Shown in pieces: positions 8,475-16,324 of a stretch of 34,336 nucleotides of DNA; the first letter of the stretch is position 1; the number at the start of each line of letters is the position of its first letter. The notes beneath the pieces are model-generated. The model ran no database searches and was not told the origin of the DNA. It saw only the letters and a list, made by a program, of their open reading frames with translations. The DNA comes from Nanobdellota archaeon (GTDB taxonomy: Archaea; Nanobdellota; Nanobdellia; SCGC-AAA011-G17; PNOQ01): assembly GCA_018829185.1 (NCBI GenBank), contig JAHJUI010000016.1, forward strand, positions 1 to 34,336. Reading direction: 5' to 3'. A program made the translations under genes and the position numbers.

Positions 8475-9032
8475 TTATTTTTCTGTAAAGGACTCCTTTA
8501 GCCAATCTTCAAAGGCTTTTCCTTTACTTTTACCTGGCGCAGTACTTCCGTCTTTTCCTCTTCCACCATATACAAATACTATTACAATAATAGCAATTCC
8601 AATTCCAATTATCAAATTTCTCGCAGTTTCAGTTAATTGCATCCAATCTGGCCAACTTAAACCAGTTCCAGAAGCTAAAGCCCAAATTACTCCAGCTGCT
8701 CCAAGAATAACTGCAAAATAAGTAGGAAGAGCTACTTTATTTTTCTCGCCAGACATTAATCCAAAAAATATCAAAAGGCCAATTGCTATAACATAAACCA
8801 AAGCCATCTTAGGTAAATAAGTATTTATCTTACTAACAATATCTGTTTTTATAACAACAAGTAAACCTATAACTAAAGCGATTACTAGATTTATGTTGCT
8901 TTTCTTATCCCCAAAAATTTTGCCTTTTTCTAAAACTGCAAAAATAATTGCAAAAATAAGTAAAAACGGTAAAACTATATCAAAAATTCCTGCGTCCTGA
9001 AAACTGTAAATAAAATCATATGCGTTTGCCAT
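8475..9032 (-). CDS. Polytopic membrane protein, paralogue 2 of tandem triplet
   Basis: A 185-residue protein with about five membrane helices and a soluble basic/Gly-Ser C-terminus (GGRGKDGSTAPGKSKGKAFE, then DWLKESFTEK). Its first helix unit, IFDIVLPFLLIFAIIFAVLE, is nearly the same as that of the upstream gene (FFDVVLPFLLVFSITFAVLE). Both continue with K-(x)-(K/R)-I-(F/L)-G, a polar loop, then IN followed by VIALVIGLLVV or MVAFVIGMIVV. Gene and upstream neighbour overlap at base 9032. The clear repetition indicates tandem duplication. The function is unknown; a membrane scaffold for the neighbouring pilus machine is a plausible but unproven role. Confidence 0.75.
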   Translation of the reverse strand: MANAYDFIYSFQDAGIFDIVLPFLLIFAIIFAVLEKGKIFGDKKSNINLVIALVIGLLVVIKTDIVSKINTYLPKMALVYVIAIGLLIFFGLMSGEKNKVALPTYFAVILGAAGVIWALASGTGLSWPDWMQLTETARNLIIGIGIAIIVIVFVYGGRGKDGSTAPGKSKGKAFEDWLKESFTEK

Positions 9033-9598
9033 TAATCATCATCTCCTTTATCTCCTTTAAAACTAGGTTTAACAATCATAAACATTGCTCCAATAACAAC
9101 TAAACCCAATAAAATGCTTGCGAAAATAGTTCCACTCCATGAGACAATTAACCAATCCCAAAAAGTGTCCCACACACTCATTCCATTATCCAAGCTAATT
9201 GTAGTTAATAAAATGATAATAATTGAAACTAAACTCACCCCCATTAAGGTCCCTTTCATCTTATCATTTATTTCAAATCCATCTTTATTGCTTCTAAATA
9301 AAGTACCGGCTAACATCAAAAATAATACAATCATAACTAATAATAAAACAATATTTGGTAATGCTTGATTAATTATTGTAACAACTTTATTTGTCGCAAC
9401 AACAATCATACCAATAACAAATGCAACCATTGAATTTATTTGTTTTTTTGGAGTCTTACCATCACTTTCAACACCCAAAATTCTGGTCTTTTCTAAAACT
9501 GCAAAGGTTATTGAAAAAACAAGTAAAAATGGTAAAACAACATCAAAGAAACCAAATTCTTTTAAAAATTCTATAGCATTTACCAATGGTGATGTCAT
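9032..9598 (-). CDS. Polytopic membrane protein, paralogue 1 of tandem triplet
   Basis: A 188-residue protein and the first gene of the triplet. It contains the shared motif FFDVVLPFLLVFSITFAVLE (residues 17-36), KTRILG, a longer polar loop (ESDGKTPKKQIN) and MVAFVIGMIVV, followed by three more hydrophobic segments and an acidic/basic tail (KGDKGDDD). The ATG at 9598 lies 27 bases from the centre of a TATA-like sequence (complement of 9621-9630), consistent with a leaderless transcript that would also cover the two downstream paralogues. No family name recognised; homologues beside pilus genes would support a role in that apparatus. Confidence 0.75.
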   Translation of the reverse strand: MTSPLVNAIEFLKEFGFFDVVLPFLLVFSITFAVLEKTRILGVESDGKTPKKQINSMVAFVIGMIVVATNKVVTIINQALPNIVLLLVMIVLFLMLAGTLFRSNKDGFEINDKMKGTLMGVSLVSIIIILLTTISLDNGMSVWDTFWDWLIVSWSGTIFASILLGLVVIGAMFMIVKPSFKGDKGDDD

Positions 9599-9618
9599 AA
9601 TAAAAATTAAAGAATTAG

Positions 9619-9632
9619 AAGTATATAAATTT
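9619..9632 (-). promoter_or_regulatory. TATA box of the three-paralogue membrane operon
   Basis: On the minus strand the sequence AATTTATATACTT (complement of about 9619-9632) is centred about 27 nt before the ATG at 9598. That is the spacing expected when transcription starts at or next to the start codon. No Shine-Dalgarno sequence is present, which fits a leaderless mRNA. Confidence 0.5.
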
Positions 9633-9637
9633 ATTGT

Positions 9638-9931
9638 TTATTCCATCGCAGTTGATACTTTAGATGTCTCGTTTTCATCTTCATAACTTGGAACAGCTGC
9701 TTTTGAAATAATCATTATATCCCCAATAGACTTTACTAGTTGGTGTGGCACAATAACTCCTTTAGCACCACCTAGAACTTTATTTAAGTAAGATCTTTTA
9801 GTGGCTCTGACTCTCCAACCAAAAATCTTATTAGTTGATAGAACAGCCTCTTCTACATCTCCAAAGTAATTTCCATCATCTGTAAAGACTTCCATATCAA
9901 AAACATCGTTTATTTTTTTGGTTTTAAGCAT
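9638..9931 (-). CDS. PRC-barrel domain protein (possible CdpB-like)
   Basis: A 97-residue protein that is mostly one PRC-barrel: KINDVFDMEVFTDDGNYFGD (strands 1-2 with the typical DG-x-x-x-G-x turn), VEEAVLSTNKIFGWRV, then KGVIVPHQLVKSIGDIMIIS, the usual closing strands with VP at the start of the last unit. A short acidic/Ser tail follows. Archaeal stand-alone PRC-barrel proteins include CdpB1/CdpB2, which link the division proteins SepF and FtsZ in euryarchaea; whether this one has that role cannot be told from sequence alone. A strong Shine-Dalgarno site (AAAGGAGGC, complement of 9939-9947) sits 7 nt before the ATG. It is divergent from the TraB-family gene. A second PRC-barrel gene is at 26575. 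Confidence 0.82.
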   Translation of the reverse strand: MLKTKKINDVFDMEVFTDDGNYFGDVEEAVLSTNKIFGWRVRATKRSYLNKVLGGAKGVIVPHQLVKSIGDIMIISKAAVPSYEDENETSKVSTAME

Positions 9932-9938
9932 TTTTAAA

Positions 9939-9990
9939 GCCTCCTTTGAATATGAGTTAAAAAAAGAAATCCTTTTAAGTTTATATACTT
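9939..9990. promoter_or_regulatory. Shared divergent promoter region with minus-strand Shine-Dalgarno
   Basis: The 71 bases between the two divergent start codons contain AAGTTTATATACTT (9977-9990), which reads as a TATA-like box on both strands. For the minus-strand PRC-barrel gene it is about 50 nt before the ATG, leaving a short leader with the Shine-Dalgarno site at 9939-9947. For the plus-strand TraB gene the start codon (10003) is close, so a leaderless start using the upstream end of the same AT-rich stretch is likely. Confidence 0.4.
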
Positions 9991-10002
9991 TTCTTTTCTA
10001 CA

Positions 10003-10692
10003 ATGATTAAATACAAAAATCTATCTATTTTGGGAACTTCCCACATAGCAGCCCAAAGTATACAAGAAGTAAAGGACAATGTTGAAGAAATAAAACCAAA
10101 TATAATTGCTTTAGAGCTAGATTACCGAAGATTTCGGGCTTTAACCTCTAAAAAACCAAGGGGGGTAGCAAATCCATTCCAATTTGGGATGATTGGATTT
10201 ATATTCAACCAATTAGGGGCATACGCAGAAAAAAAACTTGGGAAATTAGTAGGGATCACTCCTGGTTCAGAAATGGTTACAGCTGCTAAACTAGCCAAAA
10301 AACATAAAATCAAGATCGTTTTAATTGATCAAGACATAAGTATTACACTAAAAAACCTATCAAAAGAAATAACAAGGAAAGAAAAGTGGAGATTTATAGC
10401 AGACTTATTCAAAGCTGGATTTACTAAAGAAAATAGAATAACAATTGATTTAACAAAAGTACCCGAAGAAGATTTTATTAAAAAAATAATAAAGCAAGTT
10501 AAAGACAGATACCCAAGTTTCTATAAAGTTATTGTCAAAGACAGAGATAAGGTAATGGCAAAAAACTTATATACCTTAATTTCAAATAATAAAGATGAGA
10601 AAATACTAGCTATTGTTGGAGCTGGTCATGAAAAAGATATGTTAAAAGAAATAAAGAGGTATGAAAAATCGGATTCAGTAAAATCGAGTTAA
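10003..10692 (+). CDS. TraB/PrgY-family protein
   Basis: A 229-residue protein of the TraB/PrgY/TIKI family. The N-terminal signature is LSILGTSHIA (GTSH at residues 11-14). It is followed by the conserved IIALELDYRRFRAL block, a middle helical region with GxITPGSEM, the VLIDQD strand at about 107, and the C-terminal IVGAGHEKDM (GAGH near residue 207); GTSH and GxGH are the hallmarks of the family. The family is distantly related to erythromycin esterase-type and TIKI metalloproteases, but archaeal members have no proven reaction. Many archaeal relatives carry C-terminal membrane helices. This one stops after the soluble domain, while an open frame with a membrane protein begins across its 3' end (see next entry). 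Confidence 0.85.
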   Translation: MIKYKNLSILGTSHIAAQSIQEVKDNVEEIKPNIIALELDYRRFRALTSKKPRGVANPFQFGMIGFIFNQLGAYAEKKLGKLVGITPGSEMVTAAKLAKKHKIKIVLIDQDISITLKNLSKEITRKEKWRFIADLFKAGFTKENRITIDLTKVPEEDFIKKIIKQVKDRYPSFYKVIVKDRDKVMAKNLYTLISNNKDEKILAIVGAGHEKDMLKEIKRYEKSDSVKSS

Positions 10693-10805
10693 AACATATT
10701 TTAATTGCATCTATATTCTTAGGATTTATTTTTGCATTTAAGGAGTGGGGGGTAAATGTCCCCAATGCATTAACTGGATTAGAAAACTGGCTAAGGTATT
10801 TTATA

Positions 10806-11372
10806 ATGGTTATAATTGCACTAATTCTACATACTGTTGGCCATAAAATAGTTGCAACTAAAAACTATGCAGTATCTGAATTTAGATTATGGAATGTTCA
10901 AGGGAAAAAAGGCACCTTACCAGTTGGAATTATAATTCCTTTATTATTTTCTTTTGTAAGCAATGGTGCTTGGAATGTGCCTTTAACTGAAAGCACCCTA
11001 ATGAAAGAAATTCCAGCTTTAAGATCAAAGAAAAAATTCAAATATTTAACAAACTTCGAAATGGGAGTAATTGGCCTAGCAGGCCCTTTGATGAGTATCC
11101 TGGTTGCATTAATCTTCAAAGCAGCTAATCTCCCGGGATTTGAAAAATTCATTATAATAAATTACACAATCGGTTTATTTGCATTAATTCCTTTTTCAAC
11201 ATTGGATGGTGCAAGAATATTTTCAGCTTCAAAATACCTTTATATTGGAACAGTTATTTTCTTAGTAGCCACTGTTTTACTAATGCAAGTGACTTCCCTA
11301 CTTGCTACTATAGTATTTGCACTTATCTTAGCAATAATTTTAACATCAATAGCATTCTATAAATCAGTTTAG
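10806..11372 (+). CDS. Degenerate M50 (site-2 protease-like) membrane protein; true start likely upstream
   Basis: The ATG-started frame is 188 residues with about five helices. It has the layout of archaeal M50 site-2 proteases: HTVGH near the start (in place of HExxH; the catalytic Glu is Thr), SEFRLW, a VIGLAGPLMSILVAL helix, and ALIPFSTLDGARIF, matching the N-x-x-P-x-x-x-LDG motif that supplies the third metal ligand. Both zinc-binding His and the Asp remain, but loss of Glu predicts an inactive or altered enzyme. The same frame stays open upstream to 10665 and encodes GFSKIELKHILIASIFLGF and a further 30 residues, which look like the conserved first helix of the family, yet has no ATG, GTG or TTG. 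The start at 10806 would delete that helix, so initiation is non-standard, or a frameshift joins it to TraB. Confidence 0.65.
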   Translation: MVIIALILHTVGHKIVATKNYAVSEFRLWNVQGKKGTLPVGIIIPLLFSFVSNGAWNVPLTESTLMKEIPALRSKKKFKYLTNFEMGVIGLAGPLMSILVALIFKAANLPGFEKFIIINYTIGLFALIPFSTLDGARIFSASKYLYIGTVIFLVATVLLMQVTSLLATIVFALILAIILTSIAFYKSV

Positions 11373-11629
11373 ACTAAACTATAGAAACCCTTACTTATCA
11401 GATAAACTCCACTTAAAAGTAAAAGATGGTTAAATCCCGCAAAAAAACCAATTCCTACAAAAACTAAAGCAATCAAATCCATTATGCTCAATATGTCTTT
11501 AATAAAAATTAAGGATTTCAATAATAAATATATAAGTAACGCTACAACAACCCAATTAGACAATCCAAAATTTAATAAGATTAAAGATATTCCTGTTAAC
11601 ACATCCAGTGTTCCCAATAGTTTTATCAT
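11369..11629 (-). CDS. Small polytopic membrane protein
   Basis: An 86-residue protein from the ATG at 11629 (a TTG at 11650 would add MPFSFLV but would run into the divergent hef start). It is almost entirely hydrophobic, with about three to four helices (LLGTLDVLTGISLILLNFGL, WVVVALLIYLLLKSLIFI, IALVFVGIGFFAGF, LLLLSGVYLISKGFY). No family recognised. It converges on the M50-like gene with a 4-base overlap of ends, and its start is 14 bases from the ATG of hef on the other strand, so both start regions share a very compact promoter. Confidence 0.6.
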   Translation of the reverse strand: MIKLLGTLDVLTGISLILLNFGLSNWVVVALLIYLLLKSLIFIKDILSIMDLIALVFVGIGFFAGFNHLLLLSGVYLISKGFYSLV

Positions 11630-11643
11630 GACTAAAAAAGAAA

Positions 11644-13845
11644 ATGGCAAGTATTAAAAACTTTACCCCTAGGCTTTACCAAGAAACTATCTTACATACT
11701 TGTAGTAAAAACAATTGTTTAGTGGTTTTGCCAACCGGATTAGGAAAAACAAAGATAGCAATCCTTACAGCAGTTTCTCGTTTACAAAATTATCCCAACT
11801 CAAAAATATTGGTTCTTACCCCCACTAAACCTCTAGCAAATCAAATATGTCAAGAATTCAAAGAATGCACAGATATAGAAAATATAACTCTTTTCACAGG
11901 AATTATACCTCCTGAAACTAGAAAGGAACTTTGGAAGGAAAACACAGTTATTGTTTCAACACCACAATGTATTGAAAACGATTTAATCAATAATAATATT
12001 TCTTTAAAAGATACTTCTTTAGTTGTTTTTGATGAAGCCCATAGAGCAGTAAAAGATTACAGTTATACCTGGGTTGCAAAACAATACCAAAAAAAATCAG
12101 ATTATGCAAGAATTATAGCACTTACTGCTTCTCCCGGTTCAGAACTAGAAAAAATTACCGAAGTTTGTAAAAATCTTAGCATAGAAGAAATAGAAATTAG
12201 ATCAGAATTAGATCCAGATGTAAAACCTTATGTTCAAGAAATGGAAATTGAATTAATTAAAATAGACCTCCCAGAAGAACTCAGAGAAGTTCAAAAATTC
12301 TTAAAAGATTGTTTTAATTCAAAATTAGTAAAACTAAAAGATTTTGGTTACATCTCTTCTTTCAACAATTTATCAAAAACTCAACTACTTGGAATTCAAA
12401 GATCTTTGCAAGGACAAATAGCTTCAGGTACAAAGGATTTTCAATTATATAAAGCAATTTCCTTCTCAGCAGAAGCATTAAAAGTTCAACATGCTATCGA
12501 ACTTTTAGAAACTCAAGGAACAAATGCTCTTTACAAATATTTAGACAATATTTTTGAGACCGCATCTAAAACAAAAACTAAAGCAGTAAAAAGTTTAGTA
12601 ATAGATTTAAACTTTAAATCTGCCTACATAAAAACTAGACACCTTTTAGAAAAAGAAATAGAACATCCAAAACAAGATATATTAAAAAGAATAATTGAAA
12701 AGGAAGTTCTCAAAGATCCAAAAGTAAAAATAATTATTTTCAACCAATATAGAGATTCAGCTGCCCACTTAGAAAAAGAACTTAAAAAAATCAACGGAGT
12801 AAAGCCAAAATTATTCATAGGTCAAACAAAAAAGAATGGTATTGGGTTAAGTCAAAAAGAACAAATAGCAATTCTAGAAGATTTCAAGGAATATAAATAC
12901 AATTGCATAATTGCGACATCAATTGGGGAAGAAGGATTAGACATCCCCAAAGTGGAATTAGTAATTTTCTATGAACCAATTCCTTCTGCAATAAGATCTA
13001 TTCAACGTAGAGGTAGAACTGCCAGACAAGAAAAAGGCAGAATAATAGTTTTAATGACAAAAAATACTCGTGACGAAGCTTATCATTGGACTTCTTTCCA
13101 TAAAGAAAAAAGAATGTATTCTATTTTAGCAAACTTAAAACAAAAATTGAATCTAAATAAAACACAACCAAGTTTGGATAAATTTATAGAAAAAGAAACA
13201 ATAAAAATATTTGTAGATAATCGTGAAAAGGGTTCTGGAATTATTAAAAACTTAGTAGATAATAATATAGAAGTAAAAATGCAAACTCTAGCAACTGCAG
13301 ATTATATTTTATCAAAAAGAGTTGGAGTTGAAAGAAAAACCCCACAAGACTTTGTTGATTCTATAATAGATAAAAGATTATTGCACCAAATAAGAGATTT
13401 AAAACAAAACTTTGATAGGCCATTAATAATAATCGAAGGTGAAGAAGATCTTTATTCTTTAAGAAGAATACATCCAAATGCTATTCGTGGAATGTTAGCA
13501 ACAATTGCCATAAGTTATGGAATCCCAATAATAAGAACTAAAAATTTCCAAGATAGTGCAGCATTATTAATTGCAATTGCAAAAAGAGAACAAGTTGCTC
13601 AAGAAAAAGAATTTGGAGTTCGTTTAGATAAAAAACCATTAACAACAAAAGAACAACAAGAATTTATCATTGAAAGTTTACCGGGAATTGGTCCAACTTT
13701 AGCAAAATCTTTACTTAAAAAATTTAAAACAGTTAAAAAAATAATAAACGCTAAACCAGAAAAACTTAAAAAAATAGAAAAACTTGGTCCTAAAAAAACA
13801 GAAGAAATACAAAGAATTCTAGATGAAGAATATCCAGAAGATTAA
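11644..13845 (+). CDS. hef: Hef helicase-nuclease (FANCM/XPF family)
   Basis: A 733-residue protein with the full archaeal Hef architecture. The N-terminal SF2 helicase has Walker A PTGLGKT (about 29-35), DEAH (about 129-132), TASPGS, and motif VI QRRGRTAR (about 455). A C-terminal ERCC4-type nuclease begins with VDNREKGSG (about 523) and carries the catalytic core VERKTPQDF (about 561), followed by a helix-hairpin-helix pair (LPGIGPTLAKSLLKKF, about 678, and KLKKIEKLGPKKTEEI). Hef unwinds and cleaves branched DNA at stalled replication forks and is a partner of PCNA. All catalytic motifs are intact. The 3' end overlaps the convergent peptidase gene by 4 bases. Confidence 0.96.
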   Translation: MASIKNFTPRLYQETILHTCSKNNCLVVLPTGLGKTKIAILTAVSRLQNYPNSKILVLTPTKPLANQICQEFKECTDIENITLFTGIIPPETRKELWKENTVIVSTPQCIENDLINNNISLKDTSLVVFDEAHRAVKDYSYTWVAKQYQKKSDYARIIALTASPGSELEKITEVCKNLSIEEIEIRSELDPDVKPYVQEMEIELIKIDLPEELREVQKFLKDCFNSKLVKLKDFGYISSFNNLSKTQLLGIQRSLQGQIASGTKDFQLYKAISFSAEALKVQHAIELLETQGTNALYKYLDNIFETASKTKTKAVKSLVIDLNFKSAYIKTRHLLEKEIEHPKQDILKRIIEKEVLKDPKVKIIIFNQYRDSAAHLEKELKKINGVKPKLFIGQTKKNGIGLSQKEQIAILEDFKEYKYNCIIATSIGEEGLDIPKVELVIFYEPIPSAIRSIQRRGRTARQEKGRIIVLMTKNTRDEAYHWTSFHKEKRMYSILANLKQKLNLNKTQPSLDKFIEKETIKIFVDNREKGSGIIKNLVDNNIEVKMQTLATADYILSKRVGVERKTPQDFVDSIIDKRLLHQIRDLKQNFDRPLIIIEGEEDLYSLRRIHPNAIRGMLATIAISYGIPIIRTKNFQDSAALLIAIAKREQVAQEKEFGVRLDKKPLTTKEQQEFIIESLPGIGPTLAKSLLKKFKTVKKIINAKPEKLKKIEKLGPKKTEEIQRILDEEYPED

Positions 13846-15011
13846 TTAATTTCCGGAGAAAAACTAATTTTACTTAATTCATGCAACCTACCAATTTGAA
13901 CACTTGCAGGTAAATTAAATCTTTCTTGTTCATTTCCATTTGGATCTTTTACAATTACTTCTTGATCTTCATTGCCATCAACTGGAATTACAACTGAAAA
14001 CTTACTTCCAACCATCTCTTTAGTTCCGCCTTCCATTTCTCCTTCAACAGAAACATCAACAAAAGCAAAAGGTAAACCAAAATAATATTCATCATTTCCA
14101 ACTTCTAAAGACCAACCTTTATCATCATAAATTCCGGGAGCATATCCAGTTACAGTTGCAACATCATTAACTTCTACTCCATCTTTAGTAAAAGTTCCAT
14201 CAATAACATACAAACTTTCCTTACCTAAATTAGAAACTGCTCCGCCAGTAATTCTATTACCATCTAAAATTTCTCTTATAATCCATTCATTAAATCCACC
14301 ATATGTTTTACCGTGCCAATAATCTCTCATTATTCCAACTCTTTCTTCCCTATAATAGTCTCCATTAGTGCATCCTAAATAACAACCAGGATTAGATATC
14401 ACATTAAAGGGAGTACAATCCGGGGCAACACAATTTGGAGCATCCCAAGTAATTGAACCATCAAATTCATACTCATCTGCAAAATCAGCAAATAAATGTC
14501 CAAATTCATGTGCAAAAACTAAAATATCATCGGCAGTATTCAAACAAGCAATTCCTTGCCAAGCACTACTTCTTAAATACCGAAACAAATTCTTCACTCC
14601 ATTGTAATCGGTAAGCACAACAGTATAATCATTTGGACAATTCAAAGAAACTCTTTTTACTTTTCTAGGATCACAAAGTATTGCCTCATCATGTTCACAA
14701 CCTAAATCAAATTCTCCTAAAACATAATAAAAATTAAAATTATTCAAATATTCATTAAAAGGAACAACATTTAACAATCCATCTTTAAATGTTTCAACAT
14801 CTTCTAAAAATCTTTCTTCTGTTTCATAATTATCAGCTAAAAAAACTATATTTACATCTCCATTTCCTTCTTGAAAAGCATTACATTCAACATTTTGGCT
14901 TAATTGTATTGTTTCTGCCCCCCCATATAATACAAATCCTACAAAAATAATGATAACAGCTACAATCAAAAATACAAACGGTAACCAGCTACTATTAACT
15001 TTAATTCCCAT
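13842..15011 (-). CDS. Membrane-anchored M64-like (IgA peptidase M64) metallopeptidase
   Basis: A 389-residue protein. Residues about 9-31 (WLPFVFLIVAVIIIFVGFVL) form one membrane anchor, so the catalytic part is probably outside the cell. VNIVFLADNY and YVLGEFDLGCEHDE precede the zinc site VFAHEFGHLFADFADEY at about residue 168. This HExGH...ADEY pattern is the signature of the M64 family (BACOVA/IgA-protease type), in which His, His and a downstream Asp/Glu coordinate zinc and the first Glu is catalytic. Cys-rich loops follow (NCVAPDC, NPGCYLGCTNGDYY). The last 120 residues look like a beta-rich C-terminal domain. Its substrate is unknown; surface protein processing or nutrient acquisition are options. 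The stop overlaps that of hef by 4 bases. Confidence 0.8.
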   Translation of the reverse strand: MGIKVNSSWLPFVFLIVAVIIIFVGFVLYGGAETIQLSQNVECNAFQEGNGDVNIVFLADNYETEERFLEDVETFKDGLLNVVPFNEYLNNFNFYYVLGEFDLGCEHDEAILCDPRKVKRVSLNCPNDYTVVLTDYNGVKNLFRYLRSSAWQGIACLNTADDILVFAHEFGHLFADFADEYEFDGSITWDAPNCVAPDCTPFNVISNPGCYLGCTNGDYYREERVGIMRDYWHGKTYGGFNEWIIREILDGNRITGGAVSNLGKESLYVIDGTFTKDGVEVNDVATVTGYAPGIYDDKGWSLEVGNDEYYFGLPFAFVDVSVEGEMEGGTKEMVGSKFSVVIPVDGNEDQEVIVKDPNGNEQERFNLPASVQIGRLHELSKISFSPEIN

Positions 15012-15042
15012 AAAAAGAAACTAAACAAAAAAGTATATAAAA

Positions 15043-15819
15043 TTAACTAAACTCACCTAAAATCTTAGCTGCTAACTTAACAGTCAGGTTATTTACATCT
15101 TTTCTTGGATTAACCTCAACTAAATCTACACTCTTGATATTACCCAATAGTTTTACTCTCTGAATAAAATGTAAAAATTCCCTTGTAGACAATCCTCCAG
15201 GTTCTAAACATCCTGTCCCGGGTGCAGCAGAAGGATCAATAACATCTATATCTAAACTTAAATGTAAAGCTTCAAACTTTCTAGCACTTTCCATTACAGA
15301 ATCACAAACGTCATCTAAACCATTAAACAATTGTTTCATTGTAAAAAACTTAATACCTTTTTCTTTTAAATAATCAATTTCTTCTTTATGAAAACTTCTT
15401 ATGCCAACTAAAATAACATTTTCTGCTTTAACAATTCCTTCCTCTATTAAATATAACAACCAATCTCCATGACTTGGAAAATCAAATAATTTAAAAACAT
15501 CCGGATGGGCATCAAAACTTATAATTCCAACATCCTTAAACTTCTTTTTTAATCCTTTCACAATAGAATAAGTGATAGTATGACTTCCACCTAAAAATAC
15601 TCCTTGCACTTGAGAAGCTTTTTCTTCAATAGCGCTCATATCTTCTTTTAAATCATTTTTAATCTCAACAGAATCTATTTGATAAAAAGGTTTTTTCCAA
15701 AATTCATTAGTATGAATATTTTTGAACTCTTCTAAAATTTTACTCGGAGCTTCTTGACAGCCTTCATTCTTATCTTGAGCACCTTCACTTGTTTCTACTT
15801 TTATTATCTTCATTTTCAA
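15043..15819 (-). CDS. speB: Agmatinase/arginase-family ureohydrolase
   Basis: A 258-residue protein with the binuclear manganese motifs of the ureohydrolase family: FLGGSHTITYS (about 73-83; canonical GGDHS, the metal-binding His is kept), IISFDAHPDVF (about 99), and LSLDIDVIDPSAAPGTGCLE (about 186, the SxDxDxxDP block with PGTG). KSVDLVEVNPRKD follows. Agmatinase converts agmatine to putrescine and urea, the usual archaeal polyamine route; the length and PGTG motif fit agmatinase better than arginase, but substrate specificity (agmatine, arginine, guanidinobutyrate or formiminoglutamate) is not proven. A small membrane-protein frame overlaps its start by 35 bases. Confidence 0.85.
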   Translation of the reverse strand: MKMKIIKVETSEGAQDKNEGCQEAPSKILEEFKNIHTNEFWKKPFYQIDSVEIKNDLKEDMSAIEEKASQVQGVFLGGSHTITYSIVKGLKKKFKDVGIISFDAHPDVFKLFDFPSHGDWLLYLIEEGIVKAENVILVGIRSFHKEEIDYLKEKGIKFFTMKQLFNGLDDVCDSVMESARKFEALHLSLDIDVIDPSAAPGTGCLEPGGLSTREFLHFIQRVKLLGNIKSVDLVEVNPRKDVNNLTVKLAAKILGEFS

Positions 15820-15910
15820 GCATTTTTTTATTTAATTTTTCTCCAAATAAAACCCAATATAAAGCTCCAAGACCCATTATACCCAATATCCAAAGTAATG
15901 CATCATTCAT
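15785..15910 (-). CDS. 41-residue single-pass membrane protein overlapping agmatinase start
   Basis: Reading the minus strand from the ATG at 15910 gives MNDALLWILGIMGLGALYWV followed by LFGEKLNKKMLENEDNKSRNK and a TGA at 15785-15787. It is one clear membrane helix (about residues 4-22) with a charged cytoplasmic tail. The frame overlaps the first 35 bases of the agmatinase gene, as in translationally coupled pairs. It is too short for standard gene calling and I recognise no family, so confidence is moderate; the composition (one ideal helix, then a basic tail) is unlike random AT-rich sequence. Confidence 0.45.
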   Translation of the reverse strand: MNDALLWILGIMGLGALYWVLFGEKLNKKMLENEDNKSRNK

Positions 15911-15949
15911 TTTAAAATCAAAGCAATAAAAAAGCATTTAAAACTATCG

Positions 15950-16324
15950 TTAATCTGCAGAATCTAAAAGGCCCTGTAAACAGCAATATTCTATTTGAAG
16001 GCTTTTCAAATAAACATCATGACCCCACGAAGCAGTATCTGGAAAATCATCTACTAATTGTTGACCCGTAATTAAATTTAAACGCAATCTTAAAAGATCC
16101 GTATGATGAACTGGTTGAATTTCAAAGGGTCCATCCGAATAAAGATGTGCTAAACTTAAAAAACAAAGAGCTATTTTATCGTCCCAAAGGGCAAAAAATC
16201 CATGGATCATATGACTTATCTCATAAGGGTTGTCTCCTTCCCAAACTTTTTCAAAGTCAGGATGTTCCACATCAATAAAATCTGTTGTTCTACCTTCTTC
16301 GGGCCAAAAAAGATGTCTTTTCAT
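15950..16324 (-). CDS. Protein of unknown function, second of a tandem pair
   Basis: A 124-residue protein starting at MKRHLFWPEEGR; its ATG at 16324 overlaps the stop of the upstream gene (ATGA), so the pair is translationally coupled. A longer frame reaching 16483 exists but would overlap the neighbour by 160 bases and contains no convincing protein. It is soluble and rich in aromatic residues, His and Asp, and ends SLQIEYCCLQGLLDSAD, which matches the QIQIDYCYAVDFLDG near the end of the upstream protein. Both also contain an acidic HxxFDxDxP/HPDFEKVW-type early region and a middle LCF/FCF-x4-L segment, so they look like divergent paralogues. No known domain recognised. Confidence 0.65.
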   Translation of the reverse strand: MKRHLFWPEEGRTTDFIDVEHPDFEKVWEGDNPYEISHMIHGFFALWDDKIALCFLSLAHLYSDGPFEIQPVHHTDLLRLRLNLITGQQLVDDFPDTASWGHDVYLKSLQIEYCCLQGLLDSAD

